Shown here: one piece after another, positions 7,758-14,785 of the stretch
Layout of the letters: the number at the start of each line of letters is the position of its first letter
Position numbering within the stretch: the stretch's first letter is position 1
Assembly: GCA_041752455.1 (NCBI GenBank)
Contig: JBGSWL010000157.1
Span: 1-30,829 of the forward strand
Length of the DNA: 30,829 nt
Direction: 5' to 3'
DNA from: JBGSWL01 sp041752455
GTDB taxonomy: Bacteria > Pseudomonadota > Alphaproteobacteria > Rhizobiales > Rhizobiaceae
Program-made: the position numbers and the translations under genes
The notes under the pieces: model-generated
Told to the model about the DNA's origin: nothing
The model's input: the letters and a program-made list of their open reading frames with translations, nothing else
Databases searched by the model: none

Positions 7758-8876
7758 ATGCGCAAGATGCGTCTTCTTCCAGCCCTTGTCCTTGCCGCGG
7801 CGACTGCGCTTGCCGGTTGCCAGGGCGGCACGTCTGCCATTCTGGCGCTGGGTGCAGTAGCGCCTTTGCCTGACGACGTGGTGCGCGTGATGAAGGCCAA
7901 GGGGATGACCAAGTCCTCGCCGATCATGATGCGCATCTTCAAGGAAGAAGCCGTCCTCGAAGTCTGGAAGCAGAACAACGCGGGTCGCTTCGAACTCGTG
8001 AAGACCTACGAAATCTGCAAATATTCGGGGGACAAAGGTCCGAAGATTAGGGAAGGCGACCGCCAGGCGCCGGAGGGCTTTTATCTGGTCAACCGGGGGC
8101 TCTTGAACCCGAACTCGGACTATCACCTGTCATTCAATCTCGGATTTCCCAATGCCTATGACCGGGCGCATGGCCGCACGGGCACGCATCTGATGGTCCA
8201 TGGCGACTGCTCGTCAGCGGGTTGCTATGCGATGACCGATGAGAATGTTGCTGAAATCTATGCCTTTGCACGCGATGCCCTGAACGGTGGCCAGCAGGAC
8301 GCGTTCCAGGTTCAGGCCTTTCCGTTCCGCATGACGGCGCAGAACATGGCGCTGCACCGAGGCAACCCGCATTTCGATTATTGGAAGATGCTGAAGGAAG
8401 GCTACGACCACTTCGAACTGACCAAGCGTCCACCGAAAATCGACGTCTGTGAAAAACGGTATGTGTTCAATCACGTGCCTGAAGACGAAAATGCCCGCAT
8501 CGAGGCTGCGGCCCAGTGCCCGGTGATGACGATGCCCGAGACGCTGGCGACCGCCTACATGGCGCACCAGCGCGTTGAGGCGCTCGCGTTCGAAAAGGCG
8601 CTTGCCAAGCTCGAAGGCCGTCCGGTCTCGACGCCCGAACCGGTGCCTGCCATTGCCGTGGCACCTGAGGTTGCGCCAGTGCCGGCCGTGGCGCCGGATG
8701 CTGCCACCTACGTGCCGGTCGCACCGGCAGTCGTTGCGCCGCCTGCTCAAGCGCAAACTGCCGTTCAGACAGCGCCGGGCGAAACCGCCGTTGCGGCCGG
8801 GCCGTTTCCGGATGCGCCTGCTCCGTCCGCAGTCCCTGCGGTGATGCCACTTCCCGCCACGCGTCCTGCCAACTGA
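7758..8876 (+). CDS. YafK-like L,D-transpeptidase lipoprotein
   Basis: A 372-residue secreted protein. From the ATG at 7758 it begins MRKMRLLPALVLAAATALAGC, a lipoprotein signal peptide with lipobox LAGC and lipidated C21. The YkuD catalytic domain has the HGDCSSAGCYAM signature with H148 and nucleophile C156, and the APEGFYLVN and FNLGFPNAYDRAHGRTG blocks typical of the YafK branch. Such enzymes form or cleave links between meso-DAP and partner molecules in peptidoglycan, or attach proteins. The last 95 residues or so are Pro/Ala/Val-rich and probably disordered, perhaps a spacer reaching the cell wall. A longer ATG start (7719) would bury the signal peptide. It is followed by a TusA-like gene 8 bp later. 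Confidence 0.87.
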   Translation: MRKMRLLPALVLAAATALAGCQGGTSAILALGAVAPLPDDVVRVMKAKGMTKSSPIMMRIFKEEAVLEVWKQNNAGRFELVKTYEICKYSGDKGPKIREGDRQAPEGFYLVNRGLLNPNSDYHLSFNLGFPNAYDRAHGRTGTHLMVHGDCSSAGCYAMTDENVAEIYAFARDALNGGQQDAFQVQAFPFRMTAQNMALHRGNPHFDYWKMLKEGYDHFELTKRPPKIDVCEKRYVFNHVPEDENARIEAAAQCPVMTMPETLATAYMAHQRVEALAFEKALAKLEGRPVSTPEPVPAIAVAPEVAPVPAVAPDAATYVPVAPAVVAPPAQAQTAVQTAPGETAVAAGPFPDAPAPSAVPAVMPLPATRPAN

Positions 8877-8884
8877 GCGCGACA

Positions 8885-9124
8885 ATGGACGATCAGGTCC
8901 CGGTCTTGGATCTACGGGGGCTGAATTGTCCGCTCCCGGTGTTGAAGACACAACGGCGTCTGCGCGACATGATCATCGGTGAAAGGGTCTGGGTCGAGAC
9001 GACCGATCCGCTGGCTGTCATCGACATCGCGCATTATTGCGCAGAGCGCGGCCATGATTTGATCCAGACCGAAAGCATGACCGGCGGGCACCGCTTCCTG
9101 ATCGCAAAGGGTCCGGATCAATAG
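8885..9124 (+). CDS. tusA: TusA/SirA family sulfurtransferase
   Basis: A 79-residue TusA-like protein with the LDLRGLNCPLPVLK signature; C15 in CPLP is the persulfide-carrying cysteine. The fold is complete (beta-alpha-beta-alpha-beta-beta), ending FLIAKGP. TusA proteins relay sulfur for tRNA thiolation, molybdenum cofactor and other pathways. In rhizobia the exact acceptor is less clear because a full TusBCD set is often absent, so the physiological role is inferred. The gene starts 8 bp after the lipoprotein gene, so both are probably on one transcript, and it converges on the carboxypeptidase gene with a 12-bp gap. The symbol is used for the family, not a proven orthologue of E. coli tusA. 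Confidence 0.9.
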   Translation: MDDQVPVLDLRGLNCPLPVLKTQRRLRDMIIGERVWVETTDPLAVIDIAHYCAERGHDLIQTESMTGGHRFLIAKGPDQ

Positions 9125-9136
9125 CCGGACGTGACC

Positions 9137-10297
9137 TTACGGACGCGGGCGCGGGATCGGCACGTCGAACCCGGGTTTCAGGCCGAAGGCCTCAACGTCG
9201 GTCGCATCGGGTATCGATGGCCGCTCGGGTTTGGGTTGGGGGATCGGCAGTGCCCCGATCGCCACGCCATTGAACATCGATGCCGACCGACTGGTGCCAT
9301 CGGCGCCACCAAGCCCGGCGCGCACGGCGACCGGAGCGCGGGTCAGGGCGGTGATCGATGGCGTATCGAATGTGATGAAGCCTTCGATGGCGCGGCCATC
9401 CCAGCGGCTGTTGCGCGCTTCCTCGCTGCAGACTGCGCCGCTTACATCGGCCACGGCGCCGTCTGCATCGGGTCCGTCAAAGCTGCCAATGGATCCGATT
9501 TGGGAAAGCGTCCCTGCAAACCCTGCTTCCAGCAGTGTCGCACTTTTCTCGGCGCGCGCCTTCTGGCTGCCTTCGCCAAGGACGACGGCGATCAGCGTCC
9601 GGCCGTTTCGCGTTGCAGAAGCCACCATGTTGAAGCCCGAGACGCAGACAAAACCGGTCTTCATGCCATCGGCATTGGCAAAACGGCCAAGCAGGATGTT
9701 GTAAGTCGGCGTCACCTCTTCGCCGGTGCGGATCGCTTCGGTTGCGAAATAGGCATCGTGCTCGGGAAACTCGCGGCGGATGGTCGATGCCAACAACGCT
9801 ATATCGCGCGCCGTCGAATATTGCGCGCTGTCATCAAGCCCGTGCGGGTTGGCAAAACGGGTGTTACGCATGCCGAGCGCCCGCGCTTCCGCGTTCATTC
9901 TCTCGACAAATTCCGGCACGCTTCCCGAAACCGCTTCGGCCAGCGCCACGGCGATATCGTTGGCGGATTTGACGATCAGCATCTTCAAGGCGTTGTCGAC
10001 GGTCATGACCGAACCGACGCCGTAGCCCATCTTTGCGGGTGGAACCGAAGCTGCAGCTTCGGACATGCGAACCGGAGCCGACAGCGCCAATTCCCCGTCA
10101 CGGATCGCCTTGAATGTCACATAGGCGGTCATCAGCTTGGTGAGCGATGCCGGGCTCCAATGCTCGAACGCGTCTTGCGCATGCAACACAGCCCCCGTTG
10201 CCTTGTCGACGACGACGGAAGGCGCCGCAACAGCGGAAGCAATGCTGCAAAGTGTGAGCGAGGTGACCAGCGCGAGATGGTGGACGACAAATTTCAT
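9137..10297 (-). CDS. D-alanyl-D-alanine carboxypeptidase (PBP5/DacF-like, S11)
   Basis: A 386-residue exported penicillin-binding protein that removes the terminal D-Ala of peptidoglycan pentapeptides. A signal peptide ends at about SAVAA (residues 21-25). The S11 motifs are complete: SLTK with nucleophile S51 and K54, SAN at 111-113, and KTG at 213-215. The C terminus is Pro/Lys-rich (PIPQPKPERP...PIPRPRP) and I see no typical amphipathic membrane anchor, so attachment may differ from E. coli PBP5. The start at 10297 gives the signal peptide; the open frame extends 30 codons further without one. It is divergent from the M20 gene. Its tetrapeptide products are donors for the L,D-transpeptidases at 7758 and 17327. 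Confidence 0.93.
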   Translation of the reverse strand: MKFVVHHLALVTSLTLCSIASAVAAPSVVVDKATGAVLHAQDAFEHWSPASLTKLMTAYVTFKAIRDGELALSAPVRMSEAAASVPPAKMGYGVGSVMTVDNALKMLIVKSANDIAVALAEAVSGSVPEFVERMNAEARALGMRNTRFANPHGLDDSAQYSTARDIALLASTIRREFPEHDAYFATEAIRTGEEVTPTYNILLGRFANADGMKTGFVCVSGFNMVASATRNGRTLIAVVLGEGSQKARAEKSATLLEAGFAGTLSQIGSIGSFDGPDADGAVADVSGAVCSEEARNSRWDGRAIEGFITFDTPSITALTRAPVAVRAGLGGADGTSRSASMFNGVAIGALPIPQPKPERPSIPDATDVEAFGLKPGFDVPIPRPRP

Positions 10298-10424
10298 GCG
10301 TGGCAACCGTATTGCGAGGTCAAGAGGTTGGTTAGCGGACTGAGGTCCGATAGACAAGGATTGTGCCGCAGGCGTGACATCTGGCAAGCAAGATGGTGTC
10401 CGCTATGTCCGATGTCAGTCATCT

Positions 10425-10439
10425 GATCTGAAACAGATC
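10425..10439. repeat. Short palindrome at the M20 gene's translation start
   Basis: GATCTG-aaa-CAGATC is a perfect 6-bp inverted repeat ending at the GAGGA ribosome binding site of the downstream gene (ATG 10449). It could be a small RNA hairpin affecting ribosome access or a repressor site; chance is also possible at this length. Confidence 0.35.
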
Positions 10440-10448
10440 GAGGAATTC

Positions 10449-11618
10449 ATGCCCGTCCTGAACCGTGCCGCCGAAATGCAAGCCGATATCGCCGCCTGGC
10501 GCCAGCACCTGCATGCCCATCCGGAACTGATGTTTGATGTCCACGAGACGGCGGCTTTCGTCGCCGCGCGGCTCGCTGAATTCGGTTGCGACGAGGTTGT
10601 CACCGGTCTCGGGCGCACCGGCGTTGTCGCGGTCATCCGTGGTCACAACGGCCCCGGCGAAACAATCGGCATGCGCGCCGACATGGATGCGCTGCCCATC
10701 GTCGAGGCGACGGGCAAGGACTATGCGTCGACCGTGAAAGGCAAAATGCATGCTTGCGGCCATGACGGGCACACGTCGATGCTGCTGGGCGCGGCGCGCT
10801 ACCTTGCCGAGACCCGCAATTTCGCCGGGACGGTTGTCGTCATCTTCCAGCCTGCCGAAGAAGGCGGCGGCGGTGGCCGCGTCATGGTGGAAGACGGGCT
10901 GATGGAACGCTTTGCCATCGACCGGGTGTACGGAATGCACAACATGCCGGGCCTTGCGCCGGGGCGCTTTTCGATCCGGTCCGGCCCGTTCTTTGCCGCA
11001 ACCGACGAGTTTTCGATCCAGATCTCCGGCAAGGGTGGCCATGCGGCGATGCCGCACAACACGGTTGATCCGATCGTCGTCGGGTCGGCTCTGGTGCAGG
11101 CGCTGCAGACGATTGCCTCGCGCAACGCCGATCCGCTGTCGTCGATCGTCGTCTCGGTGACCAAGTTCAATGCGGGCCATGCCCACAACGTCATTCCGTC
11201 GGCCGCCGAGATCGGCGGAACCGTGCGAACGCTGACGCCGGAAAACCGGGCGCTCGGCGAACGGCGCCTGCGCGAAATTGCCGACCATATCGCCCGCGCC
11301 CATGGCGCCACGGCCGACATCCGCTGGCGGGCCGGTTACCCGGTCACGGTCAACCACGAGGCCGAGACCATGATCTGCGCCGATGCGGCCGCCCATATCT
11401 CGGGTGCCGATGCGGTGGCGACCGATGCCTTGCCGCTGATGGGCGGGGAAGATTTTTCCTACATGCTGGAAGCACGGCCGGGCGCGATGATCCTCATCGG
11501 TAACGGCGACAGCGCCGGACTGCACCACCCGCAGTACGATTTCAACGACGAGATCATTCCGACCGGTGTCAGCTTCTGGGTGCGTCTCGCCGAGATGAAC
11601 CCGGTGCGTCAGGCCTGA
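10449..11618 (+). CDS. M20 family amidohydrolase (hippurate hydrolase-like)
   Basis: A 389-residue M20D-type metallo-amidohydrolase, the family of N-acyl-amino-acid amidohydrolases, hippuricase and auxin-conjugate hydrolases. Metal ligands and active-site groups are visible: C103 and H105 in HACGHDGH, E137/E138 in QPAEEGG, H164 in GMHNMPG, and a C-terminal GLHHPQYDF histidine. The MRADMDALP motif is at 75-83 and a dimerisation insert follows (SGKGGHAAMPH). The substrate is not predictable from sequence. GAGGA lies five bases before ATG 10449, and the frame's 25 upstream codons look non-coding. The 3' end overlaps the convergent ArsR gene by 10 bp. Confidence 0.93.
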   Translation: MPVLNRAAEMQADIAAWRQHLHAHPELMFDVHETAAFVAARLAEFGCDEVVTGLGRTGVVAVIRGHNGPGETIGMRADMDALPIVEATGKDYASTVKGKMHACGHDGHTSMLLGAARYLAETRNFAGTVVVIFQPAEEGGGGGRVMVEDGLMERFAIDRVYGMHNMPGLAPGRFSIRSGPFFAATDEFSIQISGKGGHAAMPHNTVDPIVVGSALVQALQTIASRNADPLSSIVVSVTKFNAGHAHNVIPSAAEIGGTVRTLTPENRALGERRLREIADHIARAHGATADIRWRAGYPVTVNHEAETMICADAAAHISGADAVATDALPLMGGEDFSYMLEARPGAMILIGNGDSAGLHHPQYDFNDEIIPTGVSFWVRLAEMNPVRQA

Positions 11619-11944
11619 GGCGCAACAGGAACCGCAACGTCGTCGCCCGGCATCGGACAGAAGATGTCCTTCAGCACGCTGAGCACGCGCAGCACATCGT
11701 CGCCGCGCAGCGAATAGTAGATCGTCTGGGCATCGCGGCGCGTTTCCACCAGATCGGCCTCGCGCAACTTGCGCAGATGATGCGACATCGCCGGCTGCGA
11801 AAGATTGACCGCCTCGGCGAGGCGCACCACGCTCCACTCCTGCTCCGACAAGGCGCAAAGGATTCGCAGGCGAACCGGTTGCGACAGCATCTCCATCAGC
11901 TTGGAGGCTTCGCAGATCTTCGGCTCGAGTTCGGCGATGTTCAT
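11609..11944 (-). CDS. ArsR-family regulator, BigR/SqrR-like sulfane-sulfur sensor
   Basis: A 111-residue winged-helix repressor. The DNA-recognition region is VVRLAEAVNLSQPAMSHHLRKLREADLVETRRDAQTIYYSL split over about residues 39-79. Cysteines are C11, C30 (in RILCAL) and C96 (in DIFCP). C30 and C96 align with the two cysteines that in BigR and SqrR form a disulfide or polysulfide bridge upon sulfide or persulfide exposure and release DNA. The metal-binding ELCVCDL site of true ArsR is absent. ATG 11944 has an AAGGA ribosome binding site; the longer open frame reaches into the opposite gene. It is divergent from a YeeE/YedE pair, the usual target set of BigR/PmpR-type regulators. The ligand is inferred. 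Confidence 0.87.
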   Translation of the reverse strand: MNIAELEPKICEASKLMEMLSQPVRLRILCALSEQEWSVVRLAEAVNLSQPAMSHHLRKLREADLVETRRDAQTIYYSLRGDDVLRVLSVLKDIFCPMPGDDVAVPVAPQA

Positions 11945-11961
11945 ATGGCGATCCTTGAATA

Positions 11962-11980
11962 TTCTATCGCATCGATATAA
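11962..11980. promoter_or_regulatory. Operator candidate between the ArsR gene and YeeE/YedE
   Basis: TTCTATCG-cat-CGATATAA is an inverted repeat with 7 of 8 positions paired, in the 121-bp divergent intergenic region. It begins 18 bp upstream of the ArsR start codon. On the plus strand it overlaps a promoter-like pair, TTGAAT (11955-11960) and TATAAG (11976-11981), so a bound repressor would block polymerase in both directions. AT-rich dyads like this are typical ArsR-family sites. Confidence 0.5.
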
Positions 11981-12065
11981 GTGAAAACGGGTCCAATAAC
12001 AAGCGAACGGCGCGGACGTGCCAGGGCCCGGCACGAAAACCTGACCGGCCGTCTGGGAGATCATC

Positions 12066-12497
12066 ATGGATGCAGTGCCTGCAACCGAATTCACACCTTT
12101 GCTTTCGCTGTTCGGCGGGGTCCTGATCGGGCTTTCCGCCGTGCTGCTGATGGCCTTTCACGGGCGCATTGCCGGCATGACCGGGATCATGGCGGGCCTG
12201 TTGCCGCCGGTTTCGTCCGACTGGCCGTGGCGCGCGGCGTTTCTTGCCGGCGCGATCATCGCGCCTGCCGTCTGGATATTTGCCGGCGGCGATCTGCCGT
12301 TTGCCGTGCCGGTGTCCTTGCCGGCACTGCTGATCGGCGGCTTCATCGTCGGCGTCGGTGTCACTTACGGCGCCGGGTGCACATCCGGACACGGGGTCTG
12401 CGGCGTCGCCCGCCTGTCGCCGCGTTCCATTGCAGCGACCGCCACGTTCATGGTGGTGACATTCGTCACCGTCTACGTCATGCGCCACGTGCTCTGA
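12066..12497 (+). CDS. YeeE/YedE family membrane protein (first half-transporter, PmpA-like)
   Basis: A 143-residue membrane protein with about four hydrophobic helices. The signature GAGCTSGHGVCG (residues 103-113) holds C105 and C112, matching the cysteine motif that moves thiosulfate or persulfide sulfur through YeeE-type channels. It is half the length of full YeeE/TsuA and pairs with the next gene, which supplies the other half, as in PmpA/PmpB. GGAG precedes the ATG. It is separated by 17 bp from its partner and divergent from an ArsR-type sulfane-sulfur sensor, so import or export of sulfane sulfur under that repressor is the likely role. The transported species is inferred. Confidence 0.88.
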   Translation: MDAVPATEFTPLLSLFGGVLIGLSAVLLMAFHGRIAGMTGIMAGLLPPVSSDWPWRAAFLAGAIIAPAVWIFAGGDLPFAVPVSLPALLIGGFIVGVGVTYGAGCTSGHGVCGVARLSPRSIAATATFMVVTFVTVYVMRHVL

Positions 12498-12514
12498 GCT
12501 GAGGAAACACAACC

Positions 12515-12949
12515 ATGCGACTTCTTTCCGTCTTTCTCATCGGCGCCGTCTTCGGCCTCGGCATCGCGATTTCCGGCATGGCCAACCCGGCCAAGGTGGT
12601 CAATTTCTTCGACATCGCAGGGGCGTTCGACCCGTCGCTGATCTTCGTCATGGGCGGCGCCGTGGTGACCGCGTTCATCGGTTACCGGCTGGTCTTTGCC
12701 GCACGCAAGACGCCGGTCATGGCGGCCTCGTTTGCCCTGCCGACGCGCAAGGATATCGATCTGCCGCTGATCGCCGGCTCGGCTGTGTTCGGCATCGGCT
12801 GGGGCATCAGCGGGTTCTGCCCCGGCGGCGCGATTCCGGCGCTCGGCTACGGCGAGATCGAGGTTGTCTACTTCGTCCTGTCCATGGCGGCCGGGATCGT
12901 CGCGGCGCAGGCTGTTCGGGCCCGGAGCACGCGCCTCGCCACGGCCTGA
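12515..12949 (+). CDS. YeeE/YedE family membrane protein (second half-transporter, DUF6691/PmpB-like)
   Basis: A 144-residue membrane protein with about four hydrophobic helices. It has the second YeeE-type motif GISGFCPGGAIPALG (residues 97-111) with C102, and an N-terminal GLGIAISGMANPAKV block conserved in this half. Together with the upstream gene it reconstitutes the internal two-fold symmetry of a full-length YeeE. No dioxygenase (ETHE1/Blh), rhodanese or sulfide:quinone reductase gene follows, unlike many BigR operons; a hairpin terminator lies just downstream. Confidence 0.88.
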   Translation: MRLLSVFLIGAVFGLGIAISGMANPAKVVNFFDIAGAFDPSLIFVMGGAVVTAFIGYRLVFAARKTPVMAASFALPTRKDIDLPLIAGSAVFGIGWGISGFCPGGAIPALGYGEIEVVYFVLSMAAGIVAAQAVRARSTRLATA

Positions 12950-12972
12950 ACGGCCTTGCGCCGATGACAAAT

Positions 12973-13002
12973 GCCGGTGCGGGCGTTGGCCTTCGCACCG
13001 GC
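12973..13002 (+). terminator. Hairpin terminator candidate after the YeeE/YedE pair
   Basis: GCCGGTGCG and CGCACCGGC form a perfect 9-bp stem with a 12-base loop, 23 bp after the stop codon of the second YeeE/YedE gene and 22 bp before tRNA-Arg. The following TTCTGCT is only a weak U-tract, so termination efficiency is uncertain. Confidence 0.55.
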
Positions 13003-13024
13003 TTCTGCTATCAGCGATTTGCGT

Positions 13025-13101
13025 GGTCCCGTAGCTCAGCAGGATAGAGCATCAGATTCCTAATCTGAGGGTCACAGGTTCGAATCCTGTCGGGATCACC
13101 A
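13025..13101 (+). tRNA. tRNA-Arg (anticodon CCT)
   Basis: A complete 77-base cloverleaf with encoded CCA. The acceptor stem GGTCCCG/CGGGATC has one G-T pair. The D arm is GCTC/GAGC, the anticodon stem TCAGA/TCTGA with loop TTCCTAA (anticodon CCT, reading AGG), and the T arm ACAGG-TTCGAAT-CCTGT. It converges on mrp (24 bp). No integrase or duplicated 3' end is seen beside it. Confidence 0.97.
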
Positions 13102-13125
13102 CGTTTCCGCGCCCATGAACCCGTC

Positions 13126-14268
13126 TCAGTCAAACACGATCTGCGGGGCTTCCGGCGCCGAGGCGCCGTCGGCAAAGAGCGCATCGGCGATGCGCGCGGC
13201 AATGGCGCGATAGGTCGCCGCGTGCGGGCCGCCCGGTTCCGACACGGTGATCGGCACGCCAAGATCCGACTGCGCGCGGATCGCCATGACCAGCGGCACT
13301 TCCCCGAGAAACGGCACGCCAAGGCGTCCGGCTTCGGCCTTTGCGCCGCCGCTGCCGAAGATGTCGTAGCGCGTGCCGGTATCGGGCGCGATGAAATGGC
13401 TCATGTTCTCGACGATGCCGAGGATCGGCACATTGACGCGGGTGAACATTGCAAGGCCGCGCCGCGCATCGATCAGGGCGAGATCCTGCGGGGTCGAGAC
13501 GATGACGGCGCCGGCCAGCGGCACCTGCTGGGCCATGGTCAGCTGGGCATCGCCGGTGCCGGGCGGCATGTCGACCACCAGCACATCGAGGTCGCCCCAG
13601 GCGACTTCCCGCAGCATCTGGGTGAGCGCCGACATCACCATCGGCCCACGCCAGATCATCGGCGTTTCTTCCTCGACCAGAAAGCCGATCGACATGGCCT
13701 TGAGGCCGTACCGTTCCATCGGCGCGAGGATCTTGCCTTCCAGCTGGTGCGGCTTTGCATCCTTCATGCCGAGCAAGCGCGGCAGCGACGGGCCGTAGAT
13801 GTCGGCGTCCAGAATGCCGACGCGAAATCCGGCATCGCGAAGGCCGATGGCGATGTTGATCGCGGTCGTCGATTTGCCGACGCCGCCCTTGCCGGAGGCG
13901 ACGGCGATGATCTTGGCGATGCCCGGAATGCCGGGTTTTGCCGCCTGTTGCGGAGCCGCGCGTGGTGTCTCCGCGGGCGCGGCTGCCGGTGCCTGACCCT
14001 GAGCCTGACCGGGACGGCGTTCGGCGGTCAGTGCCACCATCGCCTTTGCAACGCCTGGAAGCCGCGCGACGGCCGCTTCTGCCGCCGCGCGGACGGGTTC
14101 GAAGCGCTGCGCCTCGTTGGCATCGCATACCAGCGAGAAAAACACCTTACCGTCGGCGATGAAAATGTCGGAGACGATCCCCGGCGCATCAAGCGAGCGA
14201 CCATCGGGAAGTGCGATCCTCGCCAGAGCAGCGCGGACGCTTTCCTTGGTGACGGTCAAAGAGGACAT
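13126..14268 (-). CDS. mrp: Mrp/ApbC family P-loop NTPase (Fe-S carrier-like)
   Basis: A 380-residue protein: an N-terminal MIP18/FeoA-like domain (about residues 5-85), an Ala/Pro/Gln-rich linker (85-112), and an ATPase with the deviant Walker A GKGGVGKST at 126-134. Further motifs are DADIYGPSLPRLLG, VDMPPGTGDAQLT and ENMSHF. Family members bind and transfer iron-sulfur clusters. In this copy the usual C-terminal CPxC cluster-binding pair is missing: the equivalent stretch reads FIAPDTG, and the only cysteine in the protein is C48. It may therefore act without the classical bridging cluster, as in other alphaproteobacterial Mrp proteins. It is downstream of the GNAT gene by 67 bp. Confidence 0.93.
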   Translation of the reverse strand: MSSLTVTKESVRAALARIALPDGRSLDAPGIVSDIFIADGKVFFSLVCDANEAQRFEPVRAAAEAAVARLPGVAKAMVALTAERRPGQAQGQAPAAAPAETPRAAPQQAAKPGIPGIAKIIAVASGKGGVGKSTTAINIAIGLRDAGFRVGILDADIYGPSLPRLLGMKDAKPHQLEGKILAPMERYGLKAMSIGFLVEEETPMIWRGPMVMSALTQMLREVAWGDLDVLVVDMPPGTGDAQLTMAQQVPLAGAVIVSTPQDLALIDARRGLAMFTRVNVPILGIVENMSHFIAPDTGTRYDIFGSGGAKAEAGRLGVPFLGEVPLVMAIRAQSDLGVPITVSEPGGPHAATYRAIAARIADALFADGASAPEAPQIVFD

Positions 14269-14335
14269 GGTTTCAGTTCCTGCTGCATGCCTGCGGACAT
14301 AGTCGCGAAGCCGTGCGGCCTCAAGGGGGCGCTGC

Positions 14336-14785
14336 TCAGCGCTGGTATTTGATGAAGGGCGTCAGCGTGGCAACCTCGTCATAGAGCCGCCGGGCTGTCG
14401 CGTTGAACTCCTGCGTCATCCAATAGACCGAAGGCGTGCCGTTGGCATCGGCGATGGCGTAGACGGCCTCGATCAACGCGCGCCCGACACCGTGACCGCG
14501 AGCGGAAGGATCGGTGAAAAGGTCCTGCAGGTAGCAGACCTTTTCGATGCGCCAGCCATGCACGTGGAAAAGATAGTGCACAAGACCGACCGGCTTGCCA
14601 TCGATGCAGGCGATGAGGCCATGCGGCCCGTCACCCTGACCGGCAAGAATGCGCTGCCAAGTGCTTTCATGGATCTCGGCTGGCAACACGGTTTCATAGA
14701 ACGCCAGATACTGCGTCCACAGCCGATCCCAGTCTTCCCGGTCGGCTGCATCCGGCCTTCGGATGTCAACGGGTTGCCTGGTCAT
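14336..14785 (-). CDS. GNAT family N-acetyltransferase
   Basis: A 149-residue GCN5-related acetyltransferase. The acetyl-CoA pyrophosphate-binding loop is RGHGVGRAL (96-104), preceded by the beta-4 strand CYLQDLFTDPSA, and the C terminus has a typical NATARRLYDEV helix. The substrate is not predictable. Its ATG shares four bases with the metA stop codon (ATGA at 14785-14782), so it is translationally coupled to metA and under the same SAM-II control. This suggests, without proving, a role near methionine or sulfur metabolism. Confidence 0.88.
   Translation of the reverse strand: MTRQPVDIRRPDAADREDWDRLWTQYLAFYETVLPAEIHESTWQRILAGQGDGPHGLIACIDGKPVGLVHYLFHVHGWRIEKVCYLQDLFTDPSARGHGVGRALIEAVYAIADANGTPSVYWMTQEFNATARRLYDEVATLTPFIKYQR

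Noticed and set aside
9131..10426. A 431-codon plus-strand frame antisense to the D,D-carboxypeptidase
   Set aside because: The opposite strand encodes all three S11 active-site motifs; this frame shows no motif.
10419..11858. A 479-codon minus-strand frame across the M20 gene and into the ArsR gene
   Set aside because: It overlaps two solid genes and its composition is that of a shadow frame.
13025..13101. tRNA-Arg as a genomic-island attachment site
   Set aside because: No integrase gene and no duplicated tRNA 3' end were seen in the flanking sequence, and the neighbours on both sides are ordinary core-type genes.
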